Below, piece after piece: positions 11,967 to 21,300 of a stretch of 57,004 nt of DNA. Each line of letters starts with the position of its first letter. Positions within the stretch are counted from its first letter, which is position 1. Source of the DNA: Brachionus koreanus (Eukaryota > Rotifera > Eurotatoria > Ploima > Brachionidae); NCBI GenBank assembly GCA_016987375.1, contig PJRA01000030.1, positions 150,081 through 207,084 on the forward strand, written 5' to 3'. The notes beneath the pieces were generated by a model. The model was given only the letters and a program-made list of their open reading frames with translations. It was not told where the DNA came from and did not search any database. A program made the position numbers and the translations under genes.

Positions 11967-12362
11967 TTATTTAGTCTTTTTAAATCCATATTTTTTCCGC
12001 TCATAGTACAAGTCTGTTTTGGCGCTTCCCAAATTCACTATCTTCGGACAACCATCTCTCTTGAAAAATAAATTTTTAAAAGAACTAAACAATCTCTTAA
12101 AAAAAAAAAGTAATCCCACATCTTTTTCCAAAATGGTGCATTCTCTACAATAGTAAGCATCCGAAATACCTGGGCCACCGCATATTACACATCGACCCTG
12201 GTAAGATCCATAATTACACTCATCGCATATTCTAACTAGTGTAGATGGTCTAACATAGGAATCACAAATGACACATTTTCCATCACACTTTTCACACAAA
12301 CGCCCAATGGCCACTCCTGGTTGTTTTCGGCAAAAAATCAAATCAGGATGATGCTTAGCCAT
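11967..12362 (-). CDS. PHF5A: PHF5A / SF3b14b, U2 snRNP SF3b subunit
   Basis: The unspliced ORF is 131 residues, but it contains a 60-nt GT-AG intron at 12119-12060. Spliced exons 12362-12120 and 12059-11967 give 111 residues, against 110 in human, and restore [19 protein letters not shown]. The protein matches animal PHF5A almost residue for residue: [20 protein letters not shown], then the repeated Cys-x2-Cys pairs ([24 protein letters not shown]) that form the knotted three-zinc fold, and the [12 protein letters not shown]-terminus. PHF5A sits in SF3b, beside SF3B1 at the branch-point adenosine pocket. The intron is a multiple of three and has no stop, so retention would insert 20 mostly hydrophobic and basic residues between conserved blocks. 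The ATG is 6 nt after a TTTTAG. Confidence 0.95.
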   Translation of the reverse strand: MAKHHPDLIFCRKQPGVAIGRLCEKCDGKCVICDSYVRPSTLVRICDECNYGSYQGRCVICGGPGISDAYYCRECTILEKDVGLLFFFKRLFSSFKNLFFKRDGCPKIVNLGSAKTDLYYERKKYGFKKTK

Positions 12363-12546
12363 TTTTTTCTAAAATTAAAATTAACATTTTTGCGATTGTT
12401 CTATTGATTAACAAGTTTTTTTTTAAGTTAAAGCGAAAACTACTTCGCTTTAATTTATTAAAATAACAAAAATAATCTTGAATTAAGTGATATATTACAA
12501 AATTTTAAATTTTTTGAAAAAAAAATTATATCTATAAAATTATTGA

Positions 12547-13164
12547 CTAGTCTATGTGTTCGAGAATGCCCTGTTTTATTAAGTCCTGTACATCACTTGC
12601 CAGTAAATAGTGTTGACTATCTTTTATTAATGAGACCATATGACCATCAGACAGTTCAAATTCACCATAGTCTTTCAAGCATCTAACATGAATGAACAAG
12701 GATTTTGGTGGTTTGGTGTATTGAGTGAGATCTATTGGATAAATAAAACCTGAGCTAGCTTGAGTTGCCTGGGACAAAGATTTCATGTAATTAGCTAGTG
12801 TTTTTGAGTATTTTTGAAACCAGATAACTTCTAAATCTGACATACTTGATTTTATGTGCCTTGGAGCTACCACTGTGGCTAATTCGAACCGCAAAGACGC
12901 AATCCAATTCATTCGTGTGTACACGTAGGTTAGTAAACATCGCTTATTTCGCTGTAAAGCTGCATGTCTCATTTGAATAGTTGGTAAATTTGAGTTATCG
13001 CCTTGTAGAACTGGTTGAACGTCGATTTGATTTTGGGCAAAAAGAGTCTTGCATTCTTCAAATGTGTATCTTACATTATCTTCATTAAAAGGACTTAATT
13101 CATGCGTGCTGTTGAAATTAGAGTCCAATTGCTTAATCAGTTCAAAGCTTTTTTGGCAAAACAT
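12547..13164 (-). CDS. GINS1: GINS complex subunit PSF1
   Basis: A single-exon ORF of 205 residues (human 196). It starts MFCQKSFELIKQLD and has FNEDNVRYTFEEC, IQMRHAALQRNKRCLLTYVY, YMKSL and the C-terminal PPKSLFIHVRCLKDYGEFEL and QGILEHID blocks that define PSF1. With SLD5, PSF2 and PSF3 it forms the GINS tetramer, which joins CDC45 and MCM2-7 as the CMG replicative helicase. The helical A domain fills about residues 1-145; the small B domain at about 150-205 is the part that contacts CDC45 and polymerase epsilon. Transcribed in the same direction as PHF5A, 185 bp upstream of its ATG. An AG ends 1 nt before the ATG and a TTTAAAG 8 nt before it. Confidence 0.95.
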   Translation of the reverse strand: MFCQKSFELIKQLDSNFNSTHELSPFNEDNVRYTFEECKTLFAQNQIDVQPVLQGDNSNLPTIQMRHAALQRNKRCLLTYVYTRMNWIASLRFELATVVAPRHIKSSMSDLEVIWFQKYSKTLANYMKSLSQATQASSGFIYPIDLTQYTKPPKSLFIHVRCLKDYGEFELSDGHMVSLIKDSQHYLLASDVQDLIKQGILEHID

Positions 13165-14133
13165 TCTAATTTCTTTAAAGATAGAAATATCACAATTAAA
13201 AAAACAATTTTAAATTTAAAATTTAATCAAGCATAAAAAACTTAACATACGAACAGAATTTTGCGATTTGATTTTTTAATTAATATCTTTTTATTTATTA
13301 AAAAAAAAACTTAACTATATGAATTTCAAAAAACCAATTAAAATTATTAACTTTATAAAAAATATATGGAAAAAAACAGGTTTTTGGTGGAGAAAAAAAT
13401 TTTTTTGCTTAAAGATTAAAAAAAAAGTATTTTGTCTTCAAGTCGTGATAACTCATGTTCTAATAAGCAAATGCTAATAGTATTCCATCAATTCTGAATT
13501 TTAAATAAAAATTAAATTTAATTAGGGTTTAATTTCCTTTTAAAATTTTTACTAGTTTAAAATTCATTTTAGTTATTAAGACAAATATAATAAAAAAGAA
13601 TTGCTAGTCATTATCAACTATCTTATTATATCTCAGACAAAAAAGAAGATAAATTCAAAACACAATCAAAGCTCTAAAAATAGTTGTTTAAAAGTAACAA
13701 GTCTATAATTATTAAAGGCCAAATTCGGATTTAATTTTATTTTTATAAAATCGATACAAATTAGTGTTGGATGCGGACAGAGACACCAACACTATTAAAA
13801 AAATTTTTTTTAATTTAGTTCTGATTACTAATCAATATTACTAACCAATAAAGTTGTCAAAATTTGGCTAGATGTTCAACCATTTGTTCTACGAGAAAAA
13901 AATATTATAAATGATTATTTTCATAGTTCACTTATTTTTAAGTTTAAAAATTTTTCAAAAATCTTTTTCAAGTTAAAAATATATATTTTTTTATTTGTTA
14001 AACTGAATAAACTAATTTTTTCCCAAATTTAAATCTATCTTGCAATCATGTTTCAGTCTAAATCAAATAAATTTTTTTTCTTAATTAAAAAAGATAATTT
14101 TTTTTATTTTAGGTCGATTTAGTAACTACAGTT

Positions 14134-14248
14134 ATGCCATCAAATTTGTAACTTTTTGAGATGAGGTTGAGGTAGATATTCAAATTTTATTATTTAAAAG
14201 ATTTTTTGATAAATTCTTCTTCTCAAAAAGTTACAAATTTGATGGCAT
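14134..14248. repeat. Perfect 28-bp inverted repeat (hairpin)
   Basis: The arms 14134-14161 and 14221-14248 are exact reverse complements (ATGCCATCAAATTTGTAACT... and its complement ending AAATTTGATGGCAT), separated by 59 bases. The transcript or single strand would fold into a stable stem. It may be a minimal foldback transposon; no coding role is seen. Confidence 0.8.
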
Positions 14249-14533
14249 CTTTGTAATTTGTAATAAAATATATTTTAAAGCAATTTTCGATTGATTTCAA
14301 ATATTTAAAATTGTATCTAAAAACTAATTTTGACAAACTTTCTGAAGCATCAATTCATTTTAGTGGTTTGAATCATTCAAAAGATAATTTAAATTCCTTA
14401 TAATAAAATCTATGTGATATGATATAATGTCAACAGACACTGAATTAAGAATATTTTTCTTAAGTTTCAAATTCCTATTCTGATATTAATATCAAAATTA
14501 CAAAATTTTAGAAAATTTAAGTTATCTAGTTGC

Positions 14534-14880
14534 TAAGGCTGGGATATGGCTTGGATATGGGCTTGGATATGGGATGCCAGCCTGATGCCGCAAGTTAGCC
14601 ACCGAGGAGGCTAAAGAATATTCTAAATTAAATTTAACATCACAAAAAATATGAGATAAAGAAAAGAGAAGCTGAAAGCTGAAAAAAAAAAAAAGAAAAG
14701 AAAGAAAAAAATAAAAAAATTTGTATTTGAAATAAATGAAATGCTAATTTGTATATGTATTGACCTGGATAACTAAATTCGACACGGAAAAATTTTTTTT
14801 TTTTATAGCTACCATAGCCAGACTAAAGCTAGTCTCGCTCCGCAGGTATCCTGCTGTAGCTTATCATTATTATTATTATA
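14534..14880 (+). repeat. GC-richer repeat ending in an ATT tail, possible LINE/SINE 3' end
   Basis: It begins with a short minisatellite (three GGATATGG units with CTT spacers), continues with an A/G-rich tract, and ends CCAGACTAAAGCTAGTCTCG, a GCAGGTATCCTGC hairpin, TGTAGCTTATC and then repeated ATT. A shorter relative lies at about 39450-39500 (CCAGACCATATG ... TGTTATAGCTTTTATTATTA). A hairpin followed by a simple-repeat tail is typical of non-LTR element 3' ends. No coding sequence is visible. Confidence 0.4.
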
Positions 14881-15182
14881 TCTAAGTGTTTCTTTAAAAA
14901 AAATCTTTGTATACTTTATTGAAAAAAATTTTCAATGATTTAACAATCTTAATCATATTTTTTTTTTAAATTAACAAGAATTTTATCTTCGTTTTTAGTA
15001 CAAATAAATGAATTAAAAGGAATAAATGATATTGTTTTACAAATCATTAAGACTTAATTTTATTTATTTTTAAATTAAAAATAAAAATAATTTTGTTTTA
15101 TTACCAATAATTTATGATGAATGATTAATTTAAAAGTTTTCTATTTACTTAAAAAAATAAGAGCTAATGAAAACGAAAATTT

Positions 15183-15543
15183 TCAGTTTTTTATGGCATC
15201 TTCGTAAGAAGGAGGATGATCACCTTGGATAGGGATCGGCATATCAGGCTCTTTCTTGATATTCTGATTTTGAATCGGGTTTAAAACCACTTGGGGTCGA
15301 TTTGGAGTATTTCTGAGGCTCACTGTCCAACCTTTAATTAAATTAATATTCCATTTTTTAAATTATGTTAAATCAAAACAATAAAATGAATAAATTTTAT
15401 AAAAAATATGTTTGCTTACTATCTAATCTTTGTGAATTTGCTTGTCTTTTTCTTCTCATATAAAAAACTACCAATATAATTACTAAAATAATAAAAGCTA
15501 TAATGACTAAAATAATTGGCAAAAAATCTTCAAAGTCATCCAT
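15183..15543 (-). CDS. Tiny single-pass membrane protein with C-terminal PPSY motif (copy 1)
   Basis: Two exons, 15543-15420 and 15331-15183 (intron 88 nt, GT-AG, phase 1), encode 90 residues. Residues 1-6 are acidic (MDDFED), 8-29 are one long hydrophobic span, and RRKR follows as a stop-transfer, so the C-terminus is predicted cytosolic. The tail begins with Trp-Thr straight after the intron and ends GDHPPSYEDAIKN. PPxY motifs bind WW domains, most often those of NEDD4-family ubiquitin ligases, so an adaptor or a regulated-turnover role is likely. Proteins built this way (short lumenal end, one span, PPxY tail) include several ligase adaptors, but I cannot name the family. It has a tandem relative 284 bp upstream with the same intron phase and the same 149-nt second exon. 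Confidence 0.75.
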
Positions 15544-15826
15544 GTCCAAATAATTTCACTTAATTTTATTTTTCACTTTTTAAAATACTAAAAATTTTTT
15601 AAATAAAACGAACAAAAACGAAATTTTTATTGTCATTATCTTGAGATAAAATAAATTCGCTTACATAATTTCAAGTTTATTAATATACTAATAATTTTTT
15701 CCAGGTAAAAGGCTTTTTTTTAAAATTTTTCGAATAATTATTGATAAACGTTAGATTAAAAAACAAATTTTTGAAAAGCTATATTATTTTTAAATTTTAA
15801 TGTGAATGTAATTTGATTATTTTTTG

Positions 15827-16127
15827 TTAAGATTGATTAATAACTATGTCATAAGGCGGTGGTAAGTCTTCATTCGATTGGGGTCTAGCAAAAGTATTGG
15901 AGTCAATTACATATACTTGGGGTTGCGACTCAGATTGATGTTGTCTTACTCCTGTATTTAGGTATCTTGTCCATCCTTAAAAAATGAATAACTATCAAAT
16001 ATTGGTTTTAAAATAATATGACCATACTTTTTCTTCTTCTTTCATTGTTTTTGGTCGTTTTGTGATGCAAACAAATAAAAAATAAAATAAATATTAACAA
16101 AATAATAATCGCAAAGAAAAAGTCCAT
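15827..16127 (-). CDS. Tiny single-pass membrane protein with C-terminal PPPY motif (copy 2)
   Basis: Two exons, 16127-16028 and 15975-15827 (intron 52 nt, GT-AG, phase 1), encode 82 residues. A hydrophobic span fills residues 3-20 (FFFAIIILLIFILFFICL), followed by a basic stretch HHKTTKNNERRRK. As in copy 1, the second exon is exactly 149 nt, its first complete codons are Trp-Thr, and the tail ends in a WW-binding site (EDLPPPYDIVINQS). The two proteins differ in most other positions, so the duplication is old. They are transcribed in the same direction, this one first. Function is inferred only from the architecture. Confidence 0.75.
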
Positions 16128-17807
16128 TTGAATTTAAAATTTAAATGATATTTTAGTATAAATGATAAAATGTCAGCTACTTTTTATCACTTAATATTTT
16201 AATAATATGTATGATGATTTTTGTTAAATAATTTTAAAAAAGATATGAGACTGGTTCAGTTTTTTTATCAAGTTAGACAGACAGATTTAGAGCAATGATG
16301 AAATTAATTTCGAAAGATTATCATTTTAAACAAAAGAAAATATTTCTTAAAATGGTTTTTAATTGAAATTGAAAAGAAATCATTGCATAAAGAATCACGC
16401 CATTATTTTCTAAAAAGTTCACAGATAAATTTAAAAAAAAATAATTTTAATTAAATAAAAGTTTGACTCTACAGATTAACTAGGTCTACTATACTAGAAA
16501 AAATACATATGTGGTGGAAGTAAAAGTAGCAAAAAACAAAACAAAATTCCCATCTTGCAACAAGATGTTCGAGAAAAAAATAGGAAATTAAATGAGAAGA
16601 TGTAAAACAACACAAAATACAATCATAATAAATACGACTTTAAAGCCTTCTTTTTTTTCTTATTTATTTAATCATTTAAATTTAAAAAAAATACATTGAT
16701 ATATTAAGTAATTCATAGACATAGTACTGTAAACAATGCTGTATTTTATCATCAGTGCCATTTATATTTATTAAATAAACTAAACTAAACTTAAATTAAA
16801 GAATTCTTTTTAGATTTCTAATTTAAACATATTATTTTGATTCGTAATTTTTTAGCATAATACAAAAGTATCTTTATCTCATTAAATTAAACTTAATGTA
16901 GTCTTTTAGATAATTGATAGGGGAAGGTGACAAAGCAACTTTATTTTTTAGCTGGATTTAAAAAGGAGATCTAGTGGAGGGCCACTTAAAGAATTTCCAT
17001 ATTTCTTTATTTTATTATTTTTATAATTTTTCAATCGTTCAGCAAAAATAATTTAAGCAAAAATATTTATTTACAAATCCAGTTAAAATTTCCACCAATT
17101 CAACTAAATAAAAGACCAAAGCAATGGGATTAAGAGCCATTTAAATTCAATCGATTAAAATTTTTAATTATTTTGCATCCCTAAAGGGATAATAGGAAAA
17201 AAAAAGTCTTTATTAGCTAATCGCCTTGATGATGGTAAAGAATTTTAAACTGAAGTAAACCAGAATTTCTCTAATAAAAAAAATACTGATTCAATTTTTA
17301 TTACTTTATTTTAGGAAATAATGCAAAAATTTAAATTATTCTCCTACATTTTTTGAATAACCATTGGGTCAACAAAACCTCTATTTTACCAATATATCAA
17401 TAGTATAAAATTTTCCCATTTTCAACTATGTTCTTTATTTCTAAAAAACCCAAAAGCGATGAACAGTTGCTTTGTCTTCTATCTTCTTTGTTGTTTGCTC
17501 TCTGATAAATTATGTACCAATATAATTTACAAACTAAATTTAAAATATTATCTAATACGCATTTAATAATTAAATGTGTACTGTTTTTGTTAATTTTTTT
17601 TCAAATTAGTCTTAGTTTTATTTATTTAGTAAAGTATTTACTGAATATTTATTTATTTCAAGAAAACACCTCATGGGTGATGTAAGAAAAAGAAAGAATT
17701 AAAAAAAAATTCACACAAATGAATTTCTAGATTTAATTTATTTTTCTTTTGGTGCTGATTAGTACAAAGGTTTGGTCAGAAGATCTATGATGCGGTGACT
17801 TTCTAAA
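16128..17807. other. Intergenic, with a dispersed-repeat copy
   Basis: No gene seen. It holds one copy of the repeat shared with 19668-19825 (separate entry). Confidence 0.5.
16456..16620 (+). repeat. Dispersed direct repeat (copy A)
   Basis: About 165 bp that recurs at 19668-19825 in the same orientation. Shared blocks include AAAAGTTT, GATTAACTAGG, GTAGCAAAAAACAAAACAAA, CCCATCTTGCA, CAAGATGTTCGAGAAAAAAA and GAGAAGATG. It is probably a member of a mobile-element family. Confidence 0.7.
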
Positions 17808-18074
17808 TCACTTGGGGAGGTGCTTACATACTGTCTTATCGTATTCATACTCCATCATTTTTCTTTGCTCTTTTTGCTGTATCTCAAGAATTTTCGAATC
17901 GAACAGACGAATGAGATAATCGCAGAAGTTAATTTTCTTCTGGTGGTCATATGTATATGCTATTAAATTATAAATAATTTTTTTCGTCAAGGGGTTAAAG
18001 CACAAGATTTTAACAAATATTAATTTTCTTTTAAGGAGCATTATGTCTGTAGGTTCCAGATCAAGGGCTGTCAT
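17808..18074 (-). CDS. Hypothetical protein, 88 residues
   Basis: An uninterrupted ORF from a proper ATG (MTALDLEPTDIMLLKRKLIF ...) to TGA. The composition looks like a folded, mostly helical protein: a hydrophobic first half, then a Lys/Gln/Glu helix (ILEIQQKEQRKMMEYEYDK). GC content is above that of the flanks, which supports coding. I do not recognise it. A strong donor-like GTATGTAAG lies near the end (about 17822-17830), so the last residues may be intronic and the gene may go on. It lies 256 bp beyond the SEC24 stop on the same strand; it does not fit on as an extra SEC24 exon, since SEC24 is already complete. Confidence 0.45.
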   Translation of the reverse strand: MTALDLEPTDIMLLKRKLIFVKILCFNPLTKKIIYNLIAYTYDHQKKINFCDYLIRLFDSKILEIQQKEQRKMMEYEYDKTVCKHLPK

Positions 18075-18330
18075 TAATTTTGTTATTTGACTTTTTTGGG
18101 ATTATCAATAGTATTTAAAAATAAAAATAAATTTTTAAAAACCGATTTATTTTTCATAGAGAATAAAATATTTTTTATTTAATAAAAGACTAAAAATTAA
18201 TAAATCACGCTTCATTCTAAACAGTCTTTCAAATCTAAGTGAAAAAGCAAAAAATCGTTAACACCAACTCAAGCAAAATTCACTTTGATCATAAATATCA
18301 AAAAAAAAACATTAATAATTTAACACATTT

Positions 18331-21300
18331 TTAGTTTAAAATATTTTTAATTTCTCTGTGCAAATGATATAGATATTCTACATAGGACAAGCTATTTTGA
18401 CTAATGCCTTTATCTTCGACGAGCATGTTTTTGAAAAAATATTCCAAGGTGTCTCCTTTACGTACCACAGTTAACTAAATTATTTTCAAAATAAAATATC
18501 CTTAAGTATTAAATTAATAAATTACCTTTAAATTTGATATTCGTTCTTGGTTAATTTTATTAATTAAAGAACGAAGATTGACCGATATTTGAGTATCTAT
18601 TTCCAGTATTTTCGCCTAATTAAAATACCATAATTTAATTAAATATTTTAATTATTTTTATTTCATTTTACTTTTTCAACATTTAACTGCTGTACAGCTG
18701 AAACACCGAACAAATTTTGTATCAAATTCGGTTGAACATTTGGGCCAATCCATAGATACATAACTAGTCCATTTTCAAGTAAATAAATACCATCTTCTTT
18801 TAATCTTTCATAGATGCATCTAATCGGATTGAGGCTCTCTTCATTTGATTCTAAATTATGCTTTAAACAAAAAAATTAACTAATTTTATTAACTAGCTAT
18901 GAATTAATTTATTATGATTTTTATTTGTTTTAGTAATTGTTAGAGGAAAAAGAGAGGAAATTAGAGTAAATTTTGATAAAACTTGATTTTATTTGCTAAG
19001 ATTTTACATGAATTTGTTCAGGTAATGAAAAAAATTTTTGTTTTTATAATTTTTCAAATTTAAATTAATGAATTAAATTAAATTAATATTAATATCTTAA
19101 AAAAATAAAATCTTCTAAAATAATATCTTTTAAAAGCTACTTAAAATTTTGATATTTAATTCTATAAAGACTGAGAAGTATCATAAATCTCATGAATTTA
19201 AGACGGCCATGATGGGCCCAGGCCTGGACCGTTCAGTTCGTTCAATAGATCCGGTTTGTCTGTAACCAGTCCGGATCCACCTGAAAACACTAGTTTTAAT
19301 GAAATATGGTGAAAAATTGTTAAAACCAGATAATCATGTGCAAGACCTCAGCAAAATGCACTAAATTTGGTAAGATTTAAACTGTAAAATATTGCACATC
19401 ATTGATAAAAAAATTGATAAAATAATATGAATGGAACTATATAGTATTAATACGACTAATTTTCAACCTTAAGAAGAAAATAAAACTGAAATTTTGAAAA
19501 CTGAACGTAAAAAAAAACTAAATTGTATCAATGTTAAACACAAAAAACTCTTTTGAATCCTTTCATTAAAGAACTGACAGAACAGTATCTGTCCGAGACG
19601 AAAGTTTAAATGAATTGAAAGCTCTTCAAGGACTTAAACTGAAGCATAATTAGCAAAAAATATTTTAACTAAACAAAAGTTTAAGTCTAAAGATTAACTA
19701 GGCCTACTACACTAAAATTCTTATGGGATAGCAAAAGTAGCGAAAAACAAAACAAAATCCCCATCTTGCATCAAGATGTTCGAGAAAAAAATTAAATTAA
19801 AAGACACATGAGAAGATGCAAAACTATATTGATGATAATTAGCAAAAAGGCAAGAGCTGTATTATTCAAATTGAGAAATATTTAAAGGGCTTAATATCTC
19901 AGTCATATTAAATCTGTAGTAGTATATGATTACGGATGACAGAAATTGACTCTAAATGAGTTTAAGTTATGATAGCTTATTAAAAAGTTTGAGAATTTTC
20001 TGTTCGAGATTTACTACAAATAAAAAGATGTAAAGAAAACCAGGACTGAGCTGATCTGCAATAACATACTGAAGTGATCATTGAGAAAAAATAATTTTTT
20101 TATTTTTTGTATTTTTTAAAAAGTAATTTTTTTTTATTTTTTTAAATAAAAAATTATTTTTTATTTTTTACTTTAAAATCGAGTCTTGTTTTACTATTAA
20201 ACTAAGACTTTCAGTGTTTGATGCGGACCTAAACGCGTGATTAGGCTAATAGAGCATGCGCTCAAAGTTAATAACATTATAGCATGGGCGAGATGTACTT
20301 TGGTGCATGGTCCAAAGACGTGTTTTAACTTGTGGTGCAGCTTAATCGAACGAGGGAATACGGTAGTTCGTTTATCTAATAAATTAAAAATAAAAAAACA
20401 CTTAAAAACCTTTTTAACCTATTTAAAAATAAATTTCTAACAAACATTTAACTAATGTATCAAATGAGATTATTTAGACAGTGTGAATTTTTAAAAAAAA
20501 AACAAAAACAAAAATTTTAAATTGAAATAACTTTTTTAATTAGGCCTTTTAAACTTGTACTGAAAATTGTGTCATCCAAATTTTTTTTGAAAATTTCTCA
20601 ATGAGTAAACTTTTTTGCCTATACTAAATTTAGGTGATAAAAACTGTGAATTAACAGATAAAATTTGGAGTACAAGATTTTGACGGATAGGGATTAGAAA
20701 AAAACAAAAAACGTAACACAATGTAAACTCAACTTTAAATTTTGAATCTTTAACACTAGAAACACCAAGCATTTTTTCATTTTTTTAATTTTAAAATATT
20801 TTATAAAAAAATATTATAATTTTATAAAGTAATTTAATTTTTTTAAGAAAATTTTAAAATCTACATAAATCAAAAAATATATATTCATTTGAATAATCTA
20901 TTCAACAGATACGAGGATTTAAAAAATTTTCAAGAGTCAAAAGAAAATGACTTCTTTGGTGCCTCTAGTGTTGAAAAAGTGAACCTAAGCATAAAAATGA
21001 TGATTTATTTTTGTAAACAGTTATTCACAACTATTTTTATAAAATACTTTTTTTTTTTACAATGGTTGTACTGAAGAAAAAATCTTTGAATTGTTGAAGA
21101 ATTAAAATTTTATTTTTATTGTCTTGCTTTATAAAATAATAAAATTTTAGAAATAAAGAACTACATAATTAGTTGTCAATAATCGATTATTTTGAATTTT
21201 TATTATTTTAAAATAGAATTTTTTATCCACAGTTGAATTTAATAGCATCATCAATTAATCTGTCTATTCTTTAGATCAAAATCTTTTAAAAAATACTGAT

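Larger units (their letters stand above)
13165..15182. other. Intergenic region with a hairpin and a retroelement-like tail
   Basis: No ORF worth calling. It contains a perfect 28-bp inverted repeat (14134-14248) and a more GC-rich repeated segment at 14534-14880, given separately. The rest is AT-rich. Confidence 0.5.

Noticed and set aside
20217..20345. tRNA gene or SINE near 20240
   Set aside because: TAGGCTAATAGAGC looks like a D-arm/A box and TGGTCCAAAGAC like a B box, but no anticodon or acceptor stem could be folded around them.
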